Source of the DNA: Rhizoclosmatium globosum
Lineage: Eukaryota; Chytridiomycota; Chytridiomycetes; Chytridiales; Chytriomycetaceae
DNA: 64,000 nt
Direction of reading: 5' to 3'
Assembly (NCBI GenBank): GCA_002104985.1
Contig: MCGO01000006.1
Location: 248,001-312,000 of the forward strand
Made by a program: the position numbers and the translations under genes. The notes under the pieces are model-generated. The model was not told where the DNA came from. It searched no databases and saw only the letters and a list, made by a program, of their open reading frames with translations. Shown in pieces: positions 22,517 through 33,590 of this stretch. Numbering within the stretch: the first letter of the stretch is position 1; the number at the start of each line of letters is the position of its first letter.

Positions 22517-23711
22517 TCAAGTTCTTTTATTTGACTTCTCAAGAATCGCAAGTTTCTCTGACCAAAACCAACTCAGAAAGAAGGCAGATGAGTTCCATAA
22601 TCCCGAGGATGCGAGACACAGTCCAACCCATACACTCAACCAATAGGGACTCTTGAAATTCGGATCAAGAGACATGATACGACTCACTGACGGTGGAATC
22701 CAACTGACAAGAAACCAAACGCGAGTAAACTTGCACGTGCGATCAGCTTATAATGAAACTTTGTGCCTTTGAACTTTGGCGCAGAACTGGCGGATTTGAT
22801 TGACAATCGGCTACGAGTGATTGTGCTGAATAACTGAAGTCCTTTTCCAGTTTGGGTTTGGTATTTCAGTTGCTGATGCAGGAACTGAAAGTTGATTCCC
22901 AATACCACTGGCCACGTAGCTTGATTCTTTCTCATGGTTCTGATCTTGAGAAATGCTTTTATCATGTCCATTCTCCTCTTCTCGAATACTCGGGAAAGCT
23001 GGAATTATATTTGCATGGATGTTTTGTTCGTTCACAATCTGCCATACAGAACTGACTCGAATGAAAATATGTGTGTAAAGTCCAACTATCAGGAAGAAAT
23101 GAATCCACAGAGGGATATAGAATAAGTTCACGCGTAAGTCTTTGTACGTCGGTCCTATCCAGCCTGTATTTATGTTGTCAACTATTACGACTTTATAAAT
23201 TTGACCGGCTTACATTCATACGTCGCGTCTCCAATTACGTCCCCGCGTTTATAAATGGCTTCTATAACGTATAGCGCAACTGTCATCAGCGATGCGAGAC
23301 CCCAGGAATACATGTGATACCAAAACCAGTAGGAATCGGCCACCTTAGGCTTGTATATAATAGCAAGATAGCAATATGCAGATATCGAAACTGTCCAGAA
23401 CGTGACGGCGGTGAACACAAATTGGGCTACAGTTCCGACTATATCACATAAAATTGGGTTTGTCTCGGCGATTCCGTTTCCAATGAGGTATACAATACAC
23501 TGAATAATCTCGCAAACGGCAAGGCAAACTGTTGGGTGAACTGGTTAAGAGGACAAATGGGTAGATGGCAACTTTCCTTGCAGGTAACTGATTGGTTTCT
23601 GGAATCGAGGATATCGCACAACACAGAATAAGAGAGCCACGTTACACGCGATAGATATAGGACATATCACGGTGAAAGAGTCTTGATCAATGACAACTGT
23701 TCTGGAGTCAT
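22517..23711 (-). CDS. cAMP-receptor-like 7TM receptor, copy 1
   Basis: Three exons, about 23588-23711, 23214-23528 and 22517-23163, with introns at the same places as its neighbour. Seven hydrophobic helices can be followed. FYIPLWIHFFLIVGLYTHIFI is TM5, and PKVADSYWFWYHMYSWG and the CDIVGTVAQF block match the cyclic-AMP-receptor-like class found in Dictyostelium and basal fungi. A hydrophilic third loop of about 80 residues separates TM5 from TM6. The frame slips at about four places (start region, the NPNW and FSTITRS junction near 22840, near 22690), each explained by one missing base. With so many it could instead be a decaying copy. The first donor reads GAAAGT where GTAAAGT is expected, or a GC donor two codons earlier is used. 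Confidence 0.65.
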
Positions 23712-23791
23712 TCTTCTCAGATTTGTGGATAGAACAATGTACGTGACAACATACATTGCGATTTAATAATCTCAAACTTATTGTCATAATA

Positions 23792-24853
23792 TTATTTATT
23801 TCCTTTCTTCTTTTCTTTTGGCCAAAACCAAGTGAGAAAGAAGGCTGCTGAGTTCCAGAGACCACAGGATGCGAATGAGAATCCAGACAGAATACTTAGC
23901 CATGTCGGAGTTACGAAATTTGGATTCAGTGCCAATAAACGCATTGCCGACGGTGGTGCCCAACTTACGATAAATCCAAATCCCACTAAACATGCTCGAG
24001 CAATCAACTTGTATGGCAAACGCGACGATTTGGATTTCGGAATATCTATATCTGTCCCTGCTGAATCAGAAATATTGGGATCGTATTTGCGGCTGGCTTT
24101 TCTGAGTGTCTTTGTTCCTGTTTCTATCATCGGGATAGTAGGAATCGCGTTAGCTTCGGATATATTATGTTCCATGGTTGCACTTCGAATGGAATAGACT
24201 TGATAAATGATTCGAATGTAAATGCCGACAATGAGGATAAAGTGAAGCCAGAGAGGAATGTAAAAGACGTAGATGCGAAGAGTGGCAAAGTTTGAACCGA
24301 TCCAGCCTATTATCGTTCAAAATTGCAAGCACAAATTTATGAAATAACTTACATTCATATATAGCATCACCAATTACGTCACCTCGGTTTTCCACGGCCT
24401 GAACAATAAATAAGGCTATCGTGAAGATCAGGGAGAGTCCCCAACAATACACGTGGTACCAAATCCAAAACGAATCAGCCACTTTGGGCTGATATATAAT
24501 TGTAAGATAACAATAGACTGCGATAGCAAAGTTCCAAAACGTGATTCCATTGAAAAAGAACTGAGCGGCCGTTCCAACGAAATCACACAAGATAGGGCAG
24601 ATTGAGCAATGTCATGTCCGATAAAGTTAACTATTGATTGAACGATGTCGCAAACTGCTAAGCATACTGTCATGGATTGAGTGGATGTGGTCGCAGCGTA
24701 AATCTCATTGAAGTCCGACTAACCTTGTAGGTAGCTCATCACCTTCCGAAATCGTTTGTATCGCGCCACAAAGTATATGAGCAACGCACTTAGAAATATC
24801 GAGAACGGGCAGATGATTAAGTCTAGTGTTCTTATTATCTGAAAGGTTGACAT
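23792..24853 (-). CDS. cAMP-receptor-like 7TM receptor, copy 2
   Basis: Exons 24724-24853, 24353-24666 and 23792-24306 in phase, about 320 residues. TM1 is LDLIICPFSIFLSALLIYFV, the second exon holds TM2-TM4 with PKVADSFWIWYHVYCWG, and the third opens with CWIGSNFATLRIYVFYIPLW into TM5. TM6 and TM7 (IVSWAPPSAMRLL and SGLW-like SFASCGLWNSAAFFLTWFW) end in a short basic tail. The class signals through heterotrimeric G proteins in social amoebae; the ligand here is unknown. One base is missing near 24595 (IAQS and PILCDF junction). A tandem duplicate of copy 1, 80 bp apart, same intron positions. Confidence 0.78.
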
Positions 24854-24924
24854 TGCACCAGATTTGCAAAAGATTTCAAGAATATGACCTATCGATGTAT
24901 ACTATATTCAGAAAGATTCCCAAG

Positions 24925-26420
24925 TTACTTCCTCGTCCAACCCAACCGATCTGGTGGGCCCATCACTTGACGGGCACCATCAACTGACGCAACAGGACAC
25001 TTTACATGTCTCAACACTTTGCCTTCCACCCCTCTAACAACCACTTCCTCCATCTCCGCACTACTAAACAACTCCTTCTTCCATGCATCATCAACCAAAT
25101 TAACAACTTCTTTCTCCCCAACGATTCCAACCAAACACTCGTCCGTACCAACGAAACATCCACACTCACACCCCCAAAACCTCTCTGCACGGCTTCCAAA
25201 ATACCACACGCTGCAAGCCATCCTGTCGCGTGATCCAGCGCTTGACAGGGCAATGGAACCGGGGCCCCGGTTTTAGAGGATTCGTGGCATATTCCTGTCG
25301 CCATTTGAACGAGACTGTCGAACCCGCGCCGCGCTTTCCACGGGTTTGTGAACGTGGTTGCGGCTGTTGGGGTTGGGATTCCGTATGCGGATATGTTTGT
25401 GATGATGAGGCGCGGGTTTATGGTGAATAGCTCGGTGGGGCTGAATCCGAGGTTGTGTAACGCGTCCGGGCGGTATGATTGGACGAGGACGTCTGCGTTG
25501 CGGAGGAGGGTTGTGAAGTGGGAACGGCCGGTGGGGGTTTTCAAGTCGATGTGGAGGGACTTTTTGCCGACGAGGGTGCAGAGGTCGAGGGGGCCGAGGT
25601 TGGGGAGAGTTGGAGAAGATATGTGGATTATGGAGGCGCCTTGGGAGGCTAGGGTTTTGCAGCATAGGGGGCCGGCGAGGACTCGTGTTAGATCCAAAAT
25701 CCGGAGGTTTTTGAGGGGTGGAGAGTTGGGGTTGGTTGGTGGAGTCCAGCGGATGGTAGTTTTGGTGGATGGAGGAGGTAATAGAGAGGAGAGGTGATTT
25801 GGTCAGGTTGTTGTAGAGAGGAGACGATTTCCAAGATTCCATGGATGTCATAGTTGATGCACATCCACCAAGAGATTCAACCGCTTCTTCGAGGGACTTG
25901 GCAGTTGGAATTTCGATATATTAGCAAGGACTTGTTCTCGCGTTGCAGATGCGTGTTGTTCGATAGGAATCCCAAGGGCTGTGAGTGCTGCACGACGGTG
26001 GTTGCTGAAGTTACAATGCAAACGGATCCATTCTATGGCACCTTGTAAGCGAGATTAGATGAATTGGGATCGATATTCACCATCTCCAATTGGGTAATCG
26101 CCTGAGACTGGATCCCAGAGCGGAGGGGTTGTCCCATTGATTGTAAAGAGCCGCTCGTCAAAGAAAGAAAGAAGAGCGTCCTTTGTACTTATTTCTTTCA
26201 ATTTCTGGCCAGTGAGGGAGCTTAGCAAGTGTGCAAAGGCTGAGGCACATCTTAGTAGCTTGCTCACTTCACTGCATACTTACTCTTCACACAGGCGTCC
26301 GCCACTGTCTCAACATGAAACGAAGTTGTTGGAAGTAGTAAGGGCACAACCATCAGCATCAACTGCCTTACGACCGAGGGATGCCAAGATGTGGTTCATA
26401 TCCGATTTTGGATGATTCAT
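24925..26420 (-). CDS. CaiB/BaiF-type CoA transferase, fungal bipartite form
   Basis: Exon 1 26284-26420, exon 2 from 26239, a third after the intron that begins with GTGAATATCG near 26080. The N-terminal part shows the fungal-type motifs TINGTTPPLWDPVSGDYPIGDG and WIRLHCNFSNHRRAAL. A linker leads to the core ILDLTRVLAGPLCCKTLASQGA with the conserved Asp-Leu-x-Arg, then QSYRPDALHNLGF, and a C-terminal acidic helix followed by PPDRLGWTRK at the stop. Family role: formyl- or succinyl-type CoA transfer, or racemisation of branched acyl-CoAs; substrate undetermined. Intron 1 (26240-26283) carries a CTACTAAG branch-site-like word. About four single-base slips occur (near 26330, 25890, 25780 and 25130), each bridgeable. 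Confidence 0.78.
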
Positions 26421-26492
26421 TTGGAGACATCAAAACGAGTTATATAAACACAATTTGATTCGTAATCGAACGAATAGACTTTATTATTTCGA

Positions 26493-28118
26493 TTACAGTG
26501 ATTTCGAATCAGCTTCCGTTTTAACGTATTCTACAATGGCGCGGACAGGACGACCTGTCATCCCCTTGGGAAGAATTCCGTATGATCCAGATTGTTTCAT
26601 AACACCCGCAATATCTAACATAAGGCATCAAAAAACGCGTTGGTTGAAAATAAGAAACTTACCAATGTGTGCAAACTCGACACCCTCTTCAACAAACTCT
26701 TGAAGGAAAACAGCAGCTGTGCAGCTTCCGGCTGACCTTCCTCCGTAATTTTTCAAGTCCGCTGCATCACTTTTAATTTGTGATTTGTATGCGTCCATAT
26801 CCATTGGCATTCGCCACAGCTTGTCTCCAGCAGATTTACCAGCAGAATTCAAACCTTCCCAAAGTGAATCAGATGTCGTGAAAACACCAGCGTAAGGGTA
26901 TCCCAGCGCAACATCAATAGCACCTGTCAATGTAGAAAATTCAATGAGGCTTTTTGGTTTGAATGTCTTGCATGTGTAATTGATTGCATCCGCAAGAATC
27001 AACCGTCCTTCAGCATCGGTATCAACGACTTCAATACTTTTGCCGTTCATGGCAAACACGACATCTCCAGGTTTAGTGGCGGTTCCACTTGGCATGTTTT
27101 CAGTGAGAGGAATGCACGCGACAACATTAATTGGGAGGCCCAGTTTCGCGATTGCTTCAATGGCACCGACAACAACAGCAGCACCACCCATATCACCCTT
27201 CATGAGAGCCATGTCGTTACTTGGTTTGATTGAAATACCTCCAGTATCGAATGTTACACCCTTTCCAACGAGTCCAATAGGAAAATCAGAAGAGCTCTTG
27301 TTTCCTTGGTACTTGATTTCAAGGAAACGCGGTGGTTCGGCACTTCCGCGAGCGACAGAGAGGAATGAACCCATTTTCTGAGACGCGATCCAGGACTCAT
27401 CACGGACTGTGACAGAGACGGAGGGAAGGGGGGAGAGGAGAGATTGCGCGCGTTGGGCAAAGAGAATAGGAGTCAAGAAGTTTGCGGGTGTTTCCATCAA
27501 GTGACGGGCAGTGTTTTGGGCTTCAGCGAGAATCACGCCTTCGTGCCATTTGTTCACAGTTTCGATACCAGCACCTGGTGCGTAGACGATCGGAGTGATT
27601 TGTTGCTTCTTTTCTGTGATGTTGTCCGTGTACTTGAAAGCAGCGAGGATTGAGCCTTCAGCAGTTGCCTTTGCATCACTTGCCAATGGCTGCAGGGCAA
27701 CACGGAACGGCCCCTCCGCCTTCTTTGCATCTTTTGTGAGAGAGCGCAACGAGGACACGGCAGCAGCCGCCTACGAGTGTATTAGAGAGCATTAGTTAAA
27801 CACACGGTTGGTTCCGCCAAACACACACGCACCGCCTTCCTCGCCGCCTCCGCCGTCGAAGTCTTTCCCAGTCCAACAACACAAACAACTTGTCCATCAA
27901 CAAAAACAGTTCTCGTTTCGCCAAGCGCCGCGTCAAAGCGAAGCCCGGAAAGTTGACTTTCGATCGCGGCCAAAGCACCGGTTCCGATCGATGCCGCGGC
28001 CGACGAGCAGAGTTCGAAGCCGGGCCCAGGCTTCGAAGTGGCGCCGACGACGAGCGCGTGCGGCGCAGAGGCTGTCGGCGAAGTAGACGAGAGAAGCGAC
28101 GAGAGAGAACTCGAACAT
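26493..28118 (-). CDS. M17 leucyl aminopeptidase
   Basis: Exons 27833-28118, 26663-27770 and 26493-26614, introns 62 and 48 nt. The catalytic C-terminal domain is textbook M17: GLVGKGVTFDTGGISIKP holds the lysine and first Asp metal ligands, MKGDMGGAA the next, and DTDAEGRLILADA (NTDAEGR-type signature) supplies the Glu and the active-site Arg. The N-terminal domain contains the family's VVGLGK strand and the AAAAVSSLRSL helix across intron 1. Role: removes N-terminal residues from peptides in the cytosol, acting as a hexamer with two metal ions. The first 17 codons are in a different frame from the rest of exon 1, so the start at 28118 is provisional. Confidence 0.9.
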
Positions 28119-28149
28119 TTTTTGGTTTAAAGTAGTTGCTAAAAAAGGG
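28119..28149. promoter_or_regulatory. Very short divergent intergenic region
   Basis: The aminopeptidase ATG (minus, 28118) and the next ATG (plus, 28150) are only 31 bp apart. Promoter elements of each gene must therefore lie inside the other's transcript or coding sequence, unless one or both starts are wrong. Confidence 0.4.
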
Positions 28150-28746
28150 ATGAAGTTACTCACTCTTCCTGGCCTCTCTTGCTTCGTTGGCACTTGTTGT
28201 CCAGGCCGCAGACATCACTCTCTACTGCAAATGCTCGTGTCCGCCACACGTTGCCCGTGTTCTCACAATCGACAAGTGACTGCCTGCACCCGCGCCTTCT
28301 GCATTCTTAACGAAGTCTGTCCGAACGTGACTGTTCCTGCTGTTCCCTCGCTGCCTAAAACTGCTGCTGCGGTTGATCATGCCATTGGTGATGAGAAGCT
28401 GCCTGTGGCGCCTACACAGGTGGCCGTGCCTGGCAAGGAGAAGGTCCCTGCTGTAGCTGCTGCTTCTATTGATCCTGCAATCGATGTTCGACGGAATCAA
28501 CGGAAAGATACTGGAGTGGAGGCAGAGTTGTTGTTGGGGTCACCGTTTGTTCGCCCACGAGCCATTGAAGGTTCACCCGTTGACGATGGTTGGGTGGCGG
28601 AATGTTTCCAACGCGGCTCTTACAAGGACGAAATCGTTGTGTATATGTTCATTATCCTTGTTATCGGCCTTCTGGGTTGGGCCGTCCTCAAACCGCACAT
28701 TGAAGACTTTCTGCATCGATACAAACATTACCATAATCTTGGTTAA
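28150..28746 (+). CDS. Cys-rich single-pass membrane protein, secretory pathway
   Basis: About 198 residues. A hydrophobic N-terminal segment reads best as a signal peptide (MKLLTLPGLS, then ALVVQAAD after a one-base slip). A cysteine cluster follows (YCKCSCPPHVA, then CTRAFC and CPNV), then a long Ala/Pro/Val linker, a conserved-looking CFQRGSYKDE and one membrane helix (IVVYMFIILVIGLLGWAVL) with a short basic His/Tyr-rich tail. From memory, fungi have small uncharacterised proteins with the same plan (CKC-type cluster, CFQR-SYKD before the helix). No enzymatic motif is present. Two one-base slips are likely, near 28182 and 28280. A secreted N-terminus and cytosolic tail are inferred. Confidence 0.6.
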   Translation: MKLLTLPGLSCFVGTCCPGRRHHSLLQMLVSATRCPCSHNRQVTACTRAFCILNEVCPNVTVPAVPSLPKTAAAVDHAIGDEKLPVAPTQVAVPGKEKVPAVAAASIDPAIDVRRNQRKDTGVEAELLLGSPFVRPRAIEGSPVDDGWVAECFQRGSYKDEIVVYMFIILVIGLLGWAVLKPHIEDFLHRYKHYHNLG

Positions 28747-28817
28747 CGTACAAGCTGTTTGAATACATAATAATGCATTTATCGTCCCTTTATTTCTTTT
28801 TCTTTGTTTGAAAGGGA

Positions 28818-30731
28818 ATGGATGTCACACACCTGTCACATACACCACTACCATCCCTCGCCCAATGGTATAGCCTCGTTCCTACATAGATCTCCGCATT
28901 CTAACACTTTGAAAAGCCGGCCATGGCGCATGAATCTCGTCGCTTTCCACCCTCCAAACCTTCTCTTCATCGCAATCGTTGACACAATCCACGTCTACCA
29001 CCTCCCCTCCCGCAACACCGCCTCTACTACAACCACAACTCCACCCCAGAACCATTCGCGAAACTTCCTCCCCCATTACACCCTCCAAACCACCCACCCA
29101 TCCCCATCAACGCCATCCAAACCGGATTCCTCGCCTCAACTACCCCGATCCTGATTTCCGTAAACGACGCGGGATACGTCTCCGTCTTCTTCATTGACTC
29201 CCTCGCGAACCCGGGCTCACACGCCGCGACGGTTCCCCCAATCTCTTTGATGGCCCCGGAATCGGCTTGGGGTATTGCGAATCATGCTGTGAGGAGTCTG
29301 ATTGCTGTTTCGGCGAATTCGCATACTGTTACTGTTTTTGATATGTCTTTGGATGCTGTCGTGGGTGATGGGAGTGGGAGTGGCGGTGGGGATGGGGCTG
29401 TGCTTGGGGAGGGGGTTACGAGAAGGGAGTTGAAGGGGCATGGGAATAATATTCCTGGGATTGCGTTTTCGGGGTGTGGACGGTTTTTGGGGAGTGCTAG
29501 TATTGATGGGACTGTGAGGGTGTGGGAGTTGAGATCGGGGATGTGTGTTGGGGTTGTGGAGAATAGAGGGGTTGACGAGAGATGGTGGAACTGGGGGGTG
29601 AGGTTTTTAGAGGAAGGTGGGGTTGGGTTTCGGAGGAGGCGACGAAGGGAGATGGAGGGTAGTGAATGGGATAGGAATTTAGCTGTGCAGACGCGAAAGG
29701 CTTTTGACGTTACCTATGGTAGCGATGGAGAAGAAACTGTTTGTTCGTTTGATGGTGAGGAGGAAGATGGTTATGATGAGGAGGATGTCGTGTTGTGCGA
29801 TTCTGAAAGTGAGGACGAGGAGTCAAAGTTCATGGATTCAACCGAAGAGCCCAACAACGACAACATCTTCCCTATGATGTCGCGTCAAACTTCATATTTT
29901 AGTGCTACTGAGGATCAGGTTATGGAATCAGACGAGGATGAAGGTGGTTCGAACATGTGGGAATCAGATAACAGCGGAACACCTCCGTTGGTCATCCCGG
30001 AAGAACTATACCTTGAAGATACGGATCTTGATTTGCACGATGAAGTAGACGAAGCTGATGATTGGGAAGACGAAGATGACGTCGTTGATGAGTTCTGGGG
30101 AGACGATCAAGATGCTGAAATCAGTGACGCTGACGACGCAAGTATCGATAGTGACTATCTGTGGCAGAGACCTGTAAATCAAGAATCTTCCTTGGATATC
30201 AAAGTGTTGGACCAGAGTCGAATGGCAAAGTTCAGTGGTTGGATATTGTACACGACGTTAACAAGCGTTTGGATAGTCGATTTAAAGACACAAACTAAAA
30301 TATGTGGGATAGAAAATGTTTTCAAGGACGTCAGTTTTGGGCGATGGAAGGTGTTTGATCGTATGTATCTTATGTCAATTCCGAAAATGACGCTCACACA
30401 TAAGGCCAGGAATATCCATTCACGAATACGTTCCTGAGCTAGGCATTATAATTCTCATGACTCAAGCTGGTGCGATTGCTATCATTAAGCTTTGGAAAAG
30501 TCTGGATTCGAAGGAATCGTTGTCTGTGTATGAAATGGAACTTGCGAAAGTTATACGCCCATGGAACACGTGCCATATGTCGGTATGATGCTCAAGCGAC
30601 ACTGGAATCCTGTGTGTGAGACCTCCTGGCTGGAGTTACGTGCCTTCTCTTTCGACTCCAAAATGTCTGTGTACGAAATTCGTTGGGAAAACAACGCAGA
30701 TACGCTATCGGTAGATAAATTAACACTGTAA
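28818..30731 (+). CDS. CRT10-like WD40 protein
   Basis: Plus-strand exon from about 28818 to 30360 and a last exon from 30410 (49-nt intron, donor in VFD-R). WD-type repeats are visible: ESAWGIANHAVRSLIAVSAN, VTVFDM, LKGHGNNIPGIAFSGCGRFL and SIDGTVRVWELRSG. This pairing of 'AWGI...AVSANSH' with one strong WD unit resembles the fungal CRT10 family, linked in yeast to regulation of ribonucleotide reductase genes. A very acidic segment of about 150 residues follows (DDWEDEDDVVDEFWGDD), then a final beta-rich part with EYVPELGIIILMTQAGAIAI. One-base slips near 28885, 29150 and 30558 break the frame. The stop at 30729 lies 14 bp from the stop of the convergent nucleoside hydrolase. Confidence 0.65.
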
Positions 30732-30745
30732 ATAAAGAACATCGT

Positions 30746-32041
30746 TTATTTGAAGGTTTTCTCAAAAATGCCCTTGATCTTATCGGTGTCCAGCTTGAAG
30801 ACGATGTTGCAGTTAGGCTTTGCGCCTGACCAGCCGTTCCAATCGATTGCAAGCATTCCGCGAGAGTATTGGCCTTTTGAAATATGTTAATAATGAGAGT
30901 ATCATTGTATTGGCAGGAATACTCACCTCCCAATTCAATGTGGACGTGCAATTTCTTGGAATCCAAGATGCACGAGGGATCAATGACACAAACCGCGGCA
31001 TAAATATCACACATCAAAAATCCATTCAATTGAGTATGATATTGTTCATGTCTTGCAGCTTCTTGACTTGCCTTTTCATACAAAGGTCTACCAGCATCCT
31101 CCGCAAACTTGACATACCCACCCAAGAAAGCACCAAGCTTCGACGGCGCAGATTCACCACCGTCAACTCGTCCGAGAAGATAATCGACAAACGTCCAAGG
31201 CAACGCGTGGTCGAGAGTCGTTTCCCAGGGAATCAGCGTCACATTACATTCTTCCAAAAGTCCTGCAGCGTGAAACACGATGTGCGCAGCTTCTGGGTCG
31301 CAGTGGAAGTTGAATTCAGATACACGGCTGGAGTTCCCGCGTGCATCGATGGAGCCACCCATGATCACGAGGGACTTGAGGTTCTTGAGGAAGTTCTTGT
31401 CGAGAGATATAGCCAGGGCTACGTTTGTGAGGGGGCCGAGGGCGAGGAGTGTTAAGGTTCCTGGGTTAGCGGCTGCACGGGTGACAAGTTCGATTGCTGC
31501 GCGATTGGTGCTGTTTTCGGGGAGCGATTCAGGGATGTGGTTGGGGATGTGGGACTGGCAAAATGCATTCTATTTAATGGCGTTGGTTAGTTAACGGGCG
31601 TTGTTGGAGAGAGAGTTGTACCCATTCATCTGCTCGGGATGTGAAACCACCAAGGCCATCTGTTCCATGCCCTTCCCACAAGACTGATTTGTAAAGATTA
31701 GCTTTTCTCCCAATAGAAATCTGTACCTTTCTTGAAGAGACCGGGAATGAGTGGCCCCTCTGCACCAGCTACAACTTGAACGTGGGACTCTGGTACATCG
31801 GCTACAGCCATGACAGTCTTCGCGCATTGATACGCCGCCGGGAGACTAACGTTGCCTGAGTAGATGATGTTACCATACTTGATTGGGCTTTAGCATCTGT
31901 ACCGTCAACTACTGTGATTGCTTCGAGTTGAAGAGCTTCTGCAGATGCATGCGCGGAATAGTCGGAATGAGTTGAGGCCAATAATATGGCAGTGACGTCG
32001 TCAACCCCGACGTCGGAGTCAATAATCAGAGGACGAGGCAT
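30746..32041 (-). CDS. Inosine-uridine preferring nucleoside hydrolase
   Basis: Exons leftward: 31727-32041, 31622-31683, 30927-31569 and 30746-30873, introns 43, 52 and 53 nt, in phase. The start carries the family signature IIDSDVGVDDVTAILLA, whose Asp cluster binds calcium and the ribose. VLWEGHGTDGLGG, LTLLALGPLTNVALA, VIMGGSIDARGNSS and EFNFHCDPEAA are the expected later motifs, and MCDIYAAVCVIDP contains the last calcium-ligand Asp. Role: hydrolyses the N-glycosidic bond of nucleosides for base salvage. One base is missing near 31872 (AQS and KYGNIIYSGNVS junction). Confidence 0.9.
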
Positions 32042-32665
32042 TTTTCTGTGAGTTTCAAACGAAACCATCACAGCCGCATCAAGCCCACTTAAATCAGTTA
32101 ATTCGATTGGATAAATAACTGAAAGAATGACAGGTTTGGCTCTATGAAGGAAAATGGAACACAAATTCAGTAACAGATTGTTTTTGATTTCGACTTTATT
32201 CTGAAAATAACAGAGACTCGGGATTCGACGGCAGATTATAACAGTAAGAACGTGTGCATCGCCCGTATTGGGATGCACAGATTGTTTACTGCACAAAAGG
32301 CCTGCGAAAGGGAAGGAGGGGCCAGGAGACCGCTCGAAAGCAGTACTCCCGATAGAAAAATTATAGTCCCACGAACCCCCGAGGGAGTTGTGCACAGACG
32401 GGCCCAGCAACGTGTGTGCAATGGCCAAACCCATCCATGGAGAACCGGCCTTCTTGATCACCGGCACCTCCGACTCAGGTAAGTATGCTTTCTTGCCAAG
32501 GTGGAAACGCGCATTTTGAATGGAATAATGTACGTAGTCCGCAGTTCTGGTTGTACAAACTAATGAATCGATTTACTCTATGATTAGAATGCATTTCATT
32601 TGAAGCAACTGTGATTCAAGATTCGAGTTCTGTGTTCTACTCGACAGTTTCAATTTAACAAACAA
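32042..32665. other. Unassigned stretch with one possible short exon
   Basis: No complete gene. On the plus strand 32421-32478 begins with ATG, encodes MAKPIHGEPAFLITGTSDS and ends at a perfect GTAAGT donor, but no downstream exon continues convincingly. The GC-rich part 32280-32480 contrasts with its AT-rich surroundings, so a structured or untranslated RNA is also possible. It probably contains the divergent promoters of the hydrolase and the next gene. Confidence 0.3.
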
Positions 32666-33518
32666 ATGTCTCTCTCCATCACCACTTCCACTTCCACTTC
32701 CACCACCACCGGCAAACGCAAACTCGCATCGTCACCAACGCCCTCGCCAAACAAGAGCGAAATGAGTCCAATGTCAACCGACGCCCGCGAGACATCGTCC
32801 GCATCGCCGATCCCGTACGCGAAACCCGCCATCCGTCCTCCGTCGTTCCGCTCGTCCACTGTCGGTCGACAAATCCAAACAGACGACTGGATCCTTCCTG
32901 CTGTCCATTCTGTCCTCGCTTCTGCCCCTACGCCTGAACCTTCAAACACACCAACAATCGACACAGTATACATCTTCTTACTGCATCAACTCCTTAATCC
33001 GGCACTGGAGCCTTGGCGTATTGGCTTTTCGCGGATTGTTCTCACAGAGCAGGCCATTCAACTCACGCGAGCTGGTCTCGATGCGGCCGGTCTCGCAAAG
33101 TGCTTGATTGTTCAGCCGCCGAGTGACGCGGCTGTTATGGCGCTGTTTCGCTTCGTGCACTTGATTGAAGACAACAAGGTGATTCTCGCGTATGGTGTTT
33201 CAGTTTCTTGAATGCTTACACTCTTCACAGGGAATCATGGACATGTGGACTTCCGGAATACAGCTGGCGATCAATCTGTCACAGGATCCGTGGAAAATTG
33301 TGTTGAGCACTCCCGATATCTTGCCACTTTTGAGGGATGTGGAGATGCGCGTTTCACATAAGGTTCTGGTGGAGATAATAATGCGACATCTGATTGAAGC
33401 AGGTGGACATGGTGAAGGAATGGATGTGGTCGGAGGAGGAAAAAGTGGTGACACTGCCATGCAAATGGCCATGCAAATGGACAGTGTATCCTCGACAGAC
33501 GATGGAGTACAATTGTAA
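32666..33518 (+). CDS. Conserved-looking helical protein, family unknown
   Basis: Two exons, 32666-33178 and 33231-33518, 52-nt intron, phase 0, 266 residues without a frame break. The first 85 residues are Ser/Thr/Pro-rich and disordered (TSTSTTTGKRKL is a possible nuclear signal). The remainder is mostly helical: TVYIFLLHQLLNPALEPW, LTRAGLDAAGLAKCLIVQPP, ALFRFVHLIEDN, then PDILPLLRDVEMRVSHKVLVE and a Met/Gly-rich tail. No catalytic motif, membrane helix or signal peptide. I do not recognise the family. The even codon use and an intact frame suggest a functional gene. Confidence 0.6.
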
Positions 33519-33590
33519 ATAGATACGCTAGAGATTATTTCATTTTCTGAATGTAATTAAACAGACCCAATAACAAAAAAACAAAACACT

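Noticed and set aside
23529..23590. Firm assignment of a GC-AG intron in receptor copy 1
   Set aside because: The donor equally fits GTAAAG with one missing T, in line with the missing-base pattern; kept only as a candidate.
25273..25851. Long Pro/Arg-rich frame on the minus strand overlapping the CoA transferase
   Set aside because: It is a shadow of the CoA transferase in a different frame; only short parts of it match the family, and those are explained by one-base slips.
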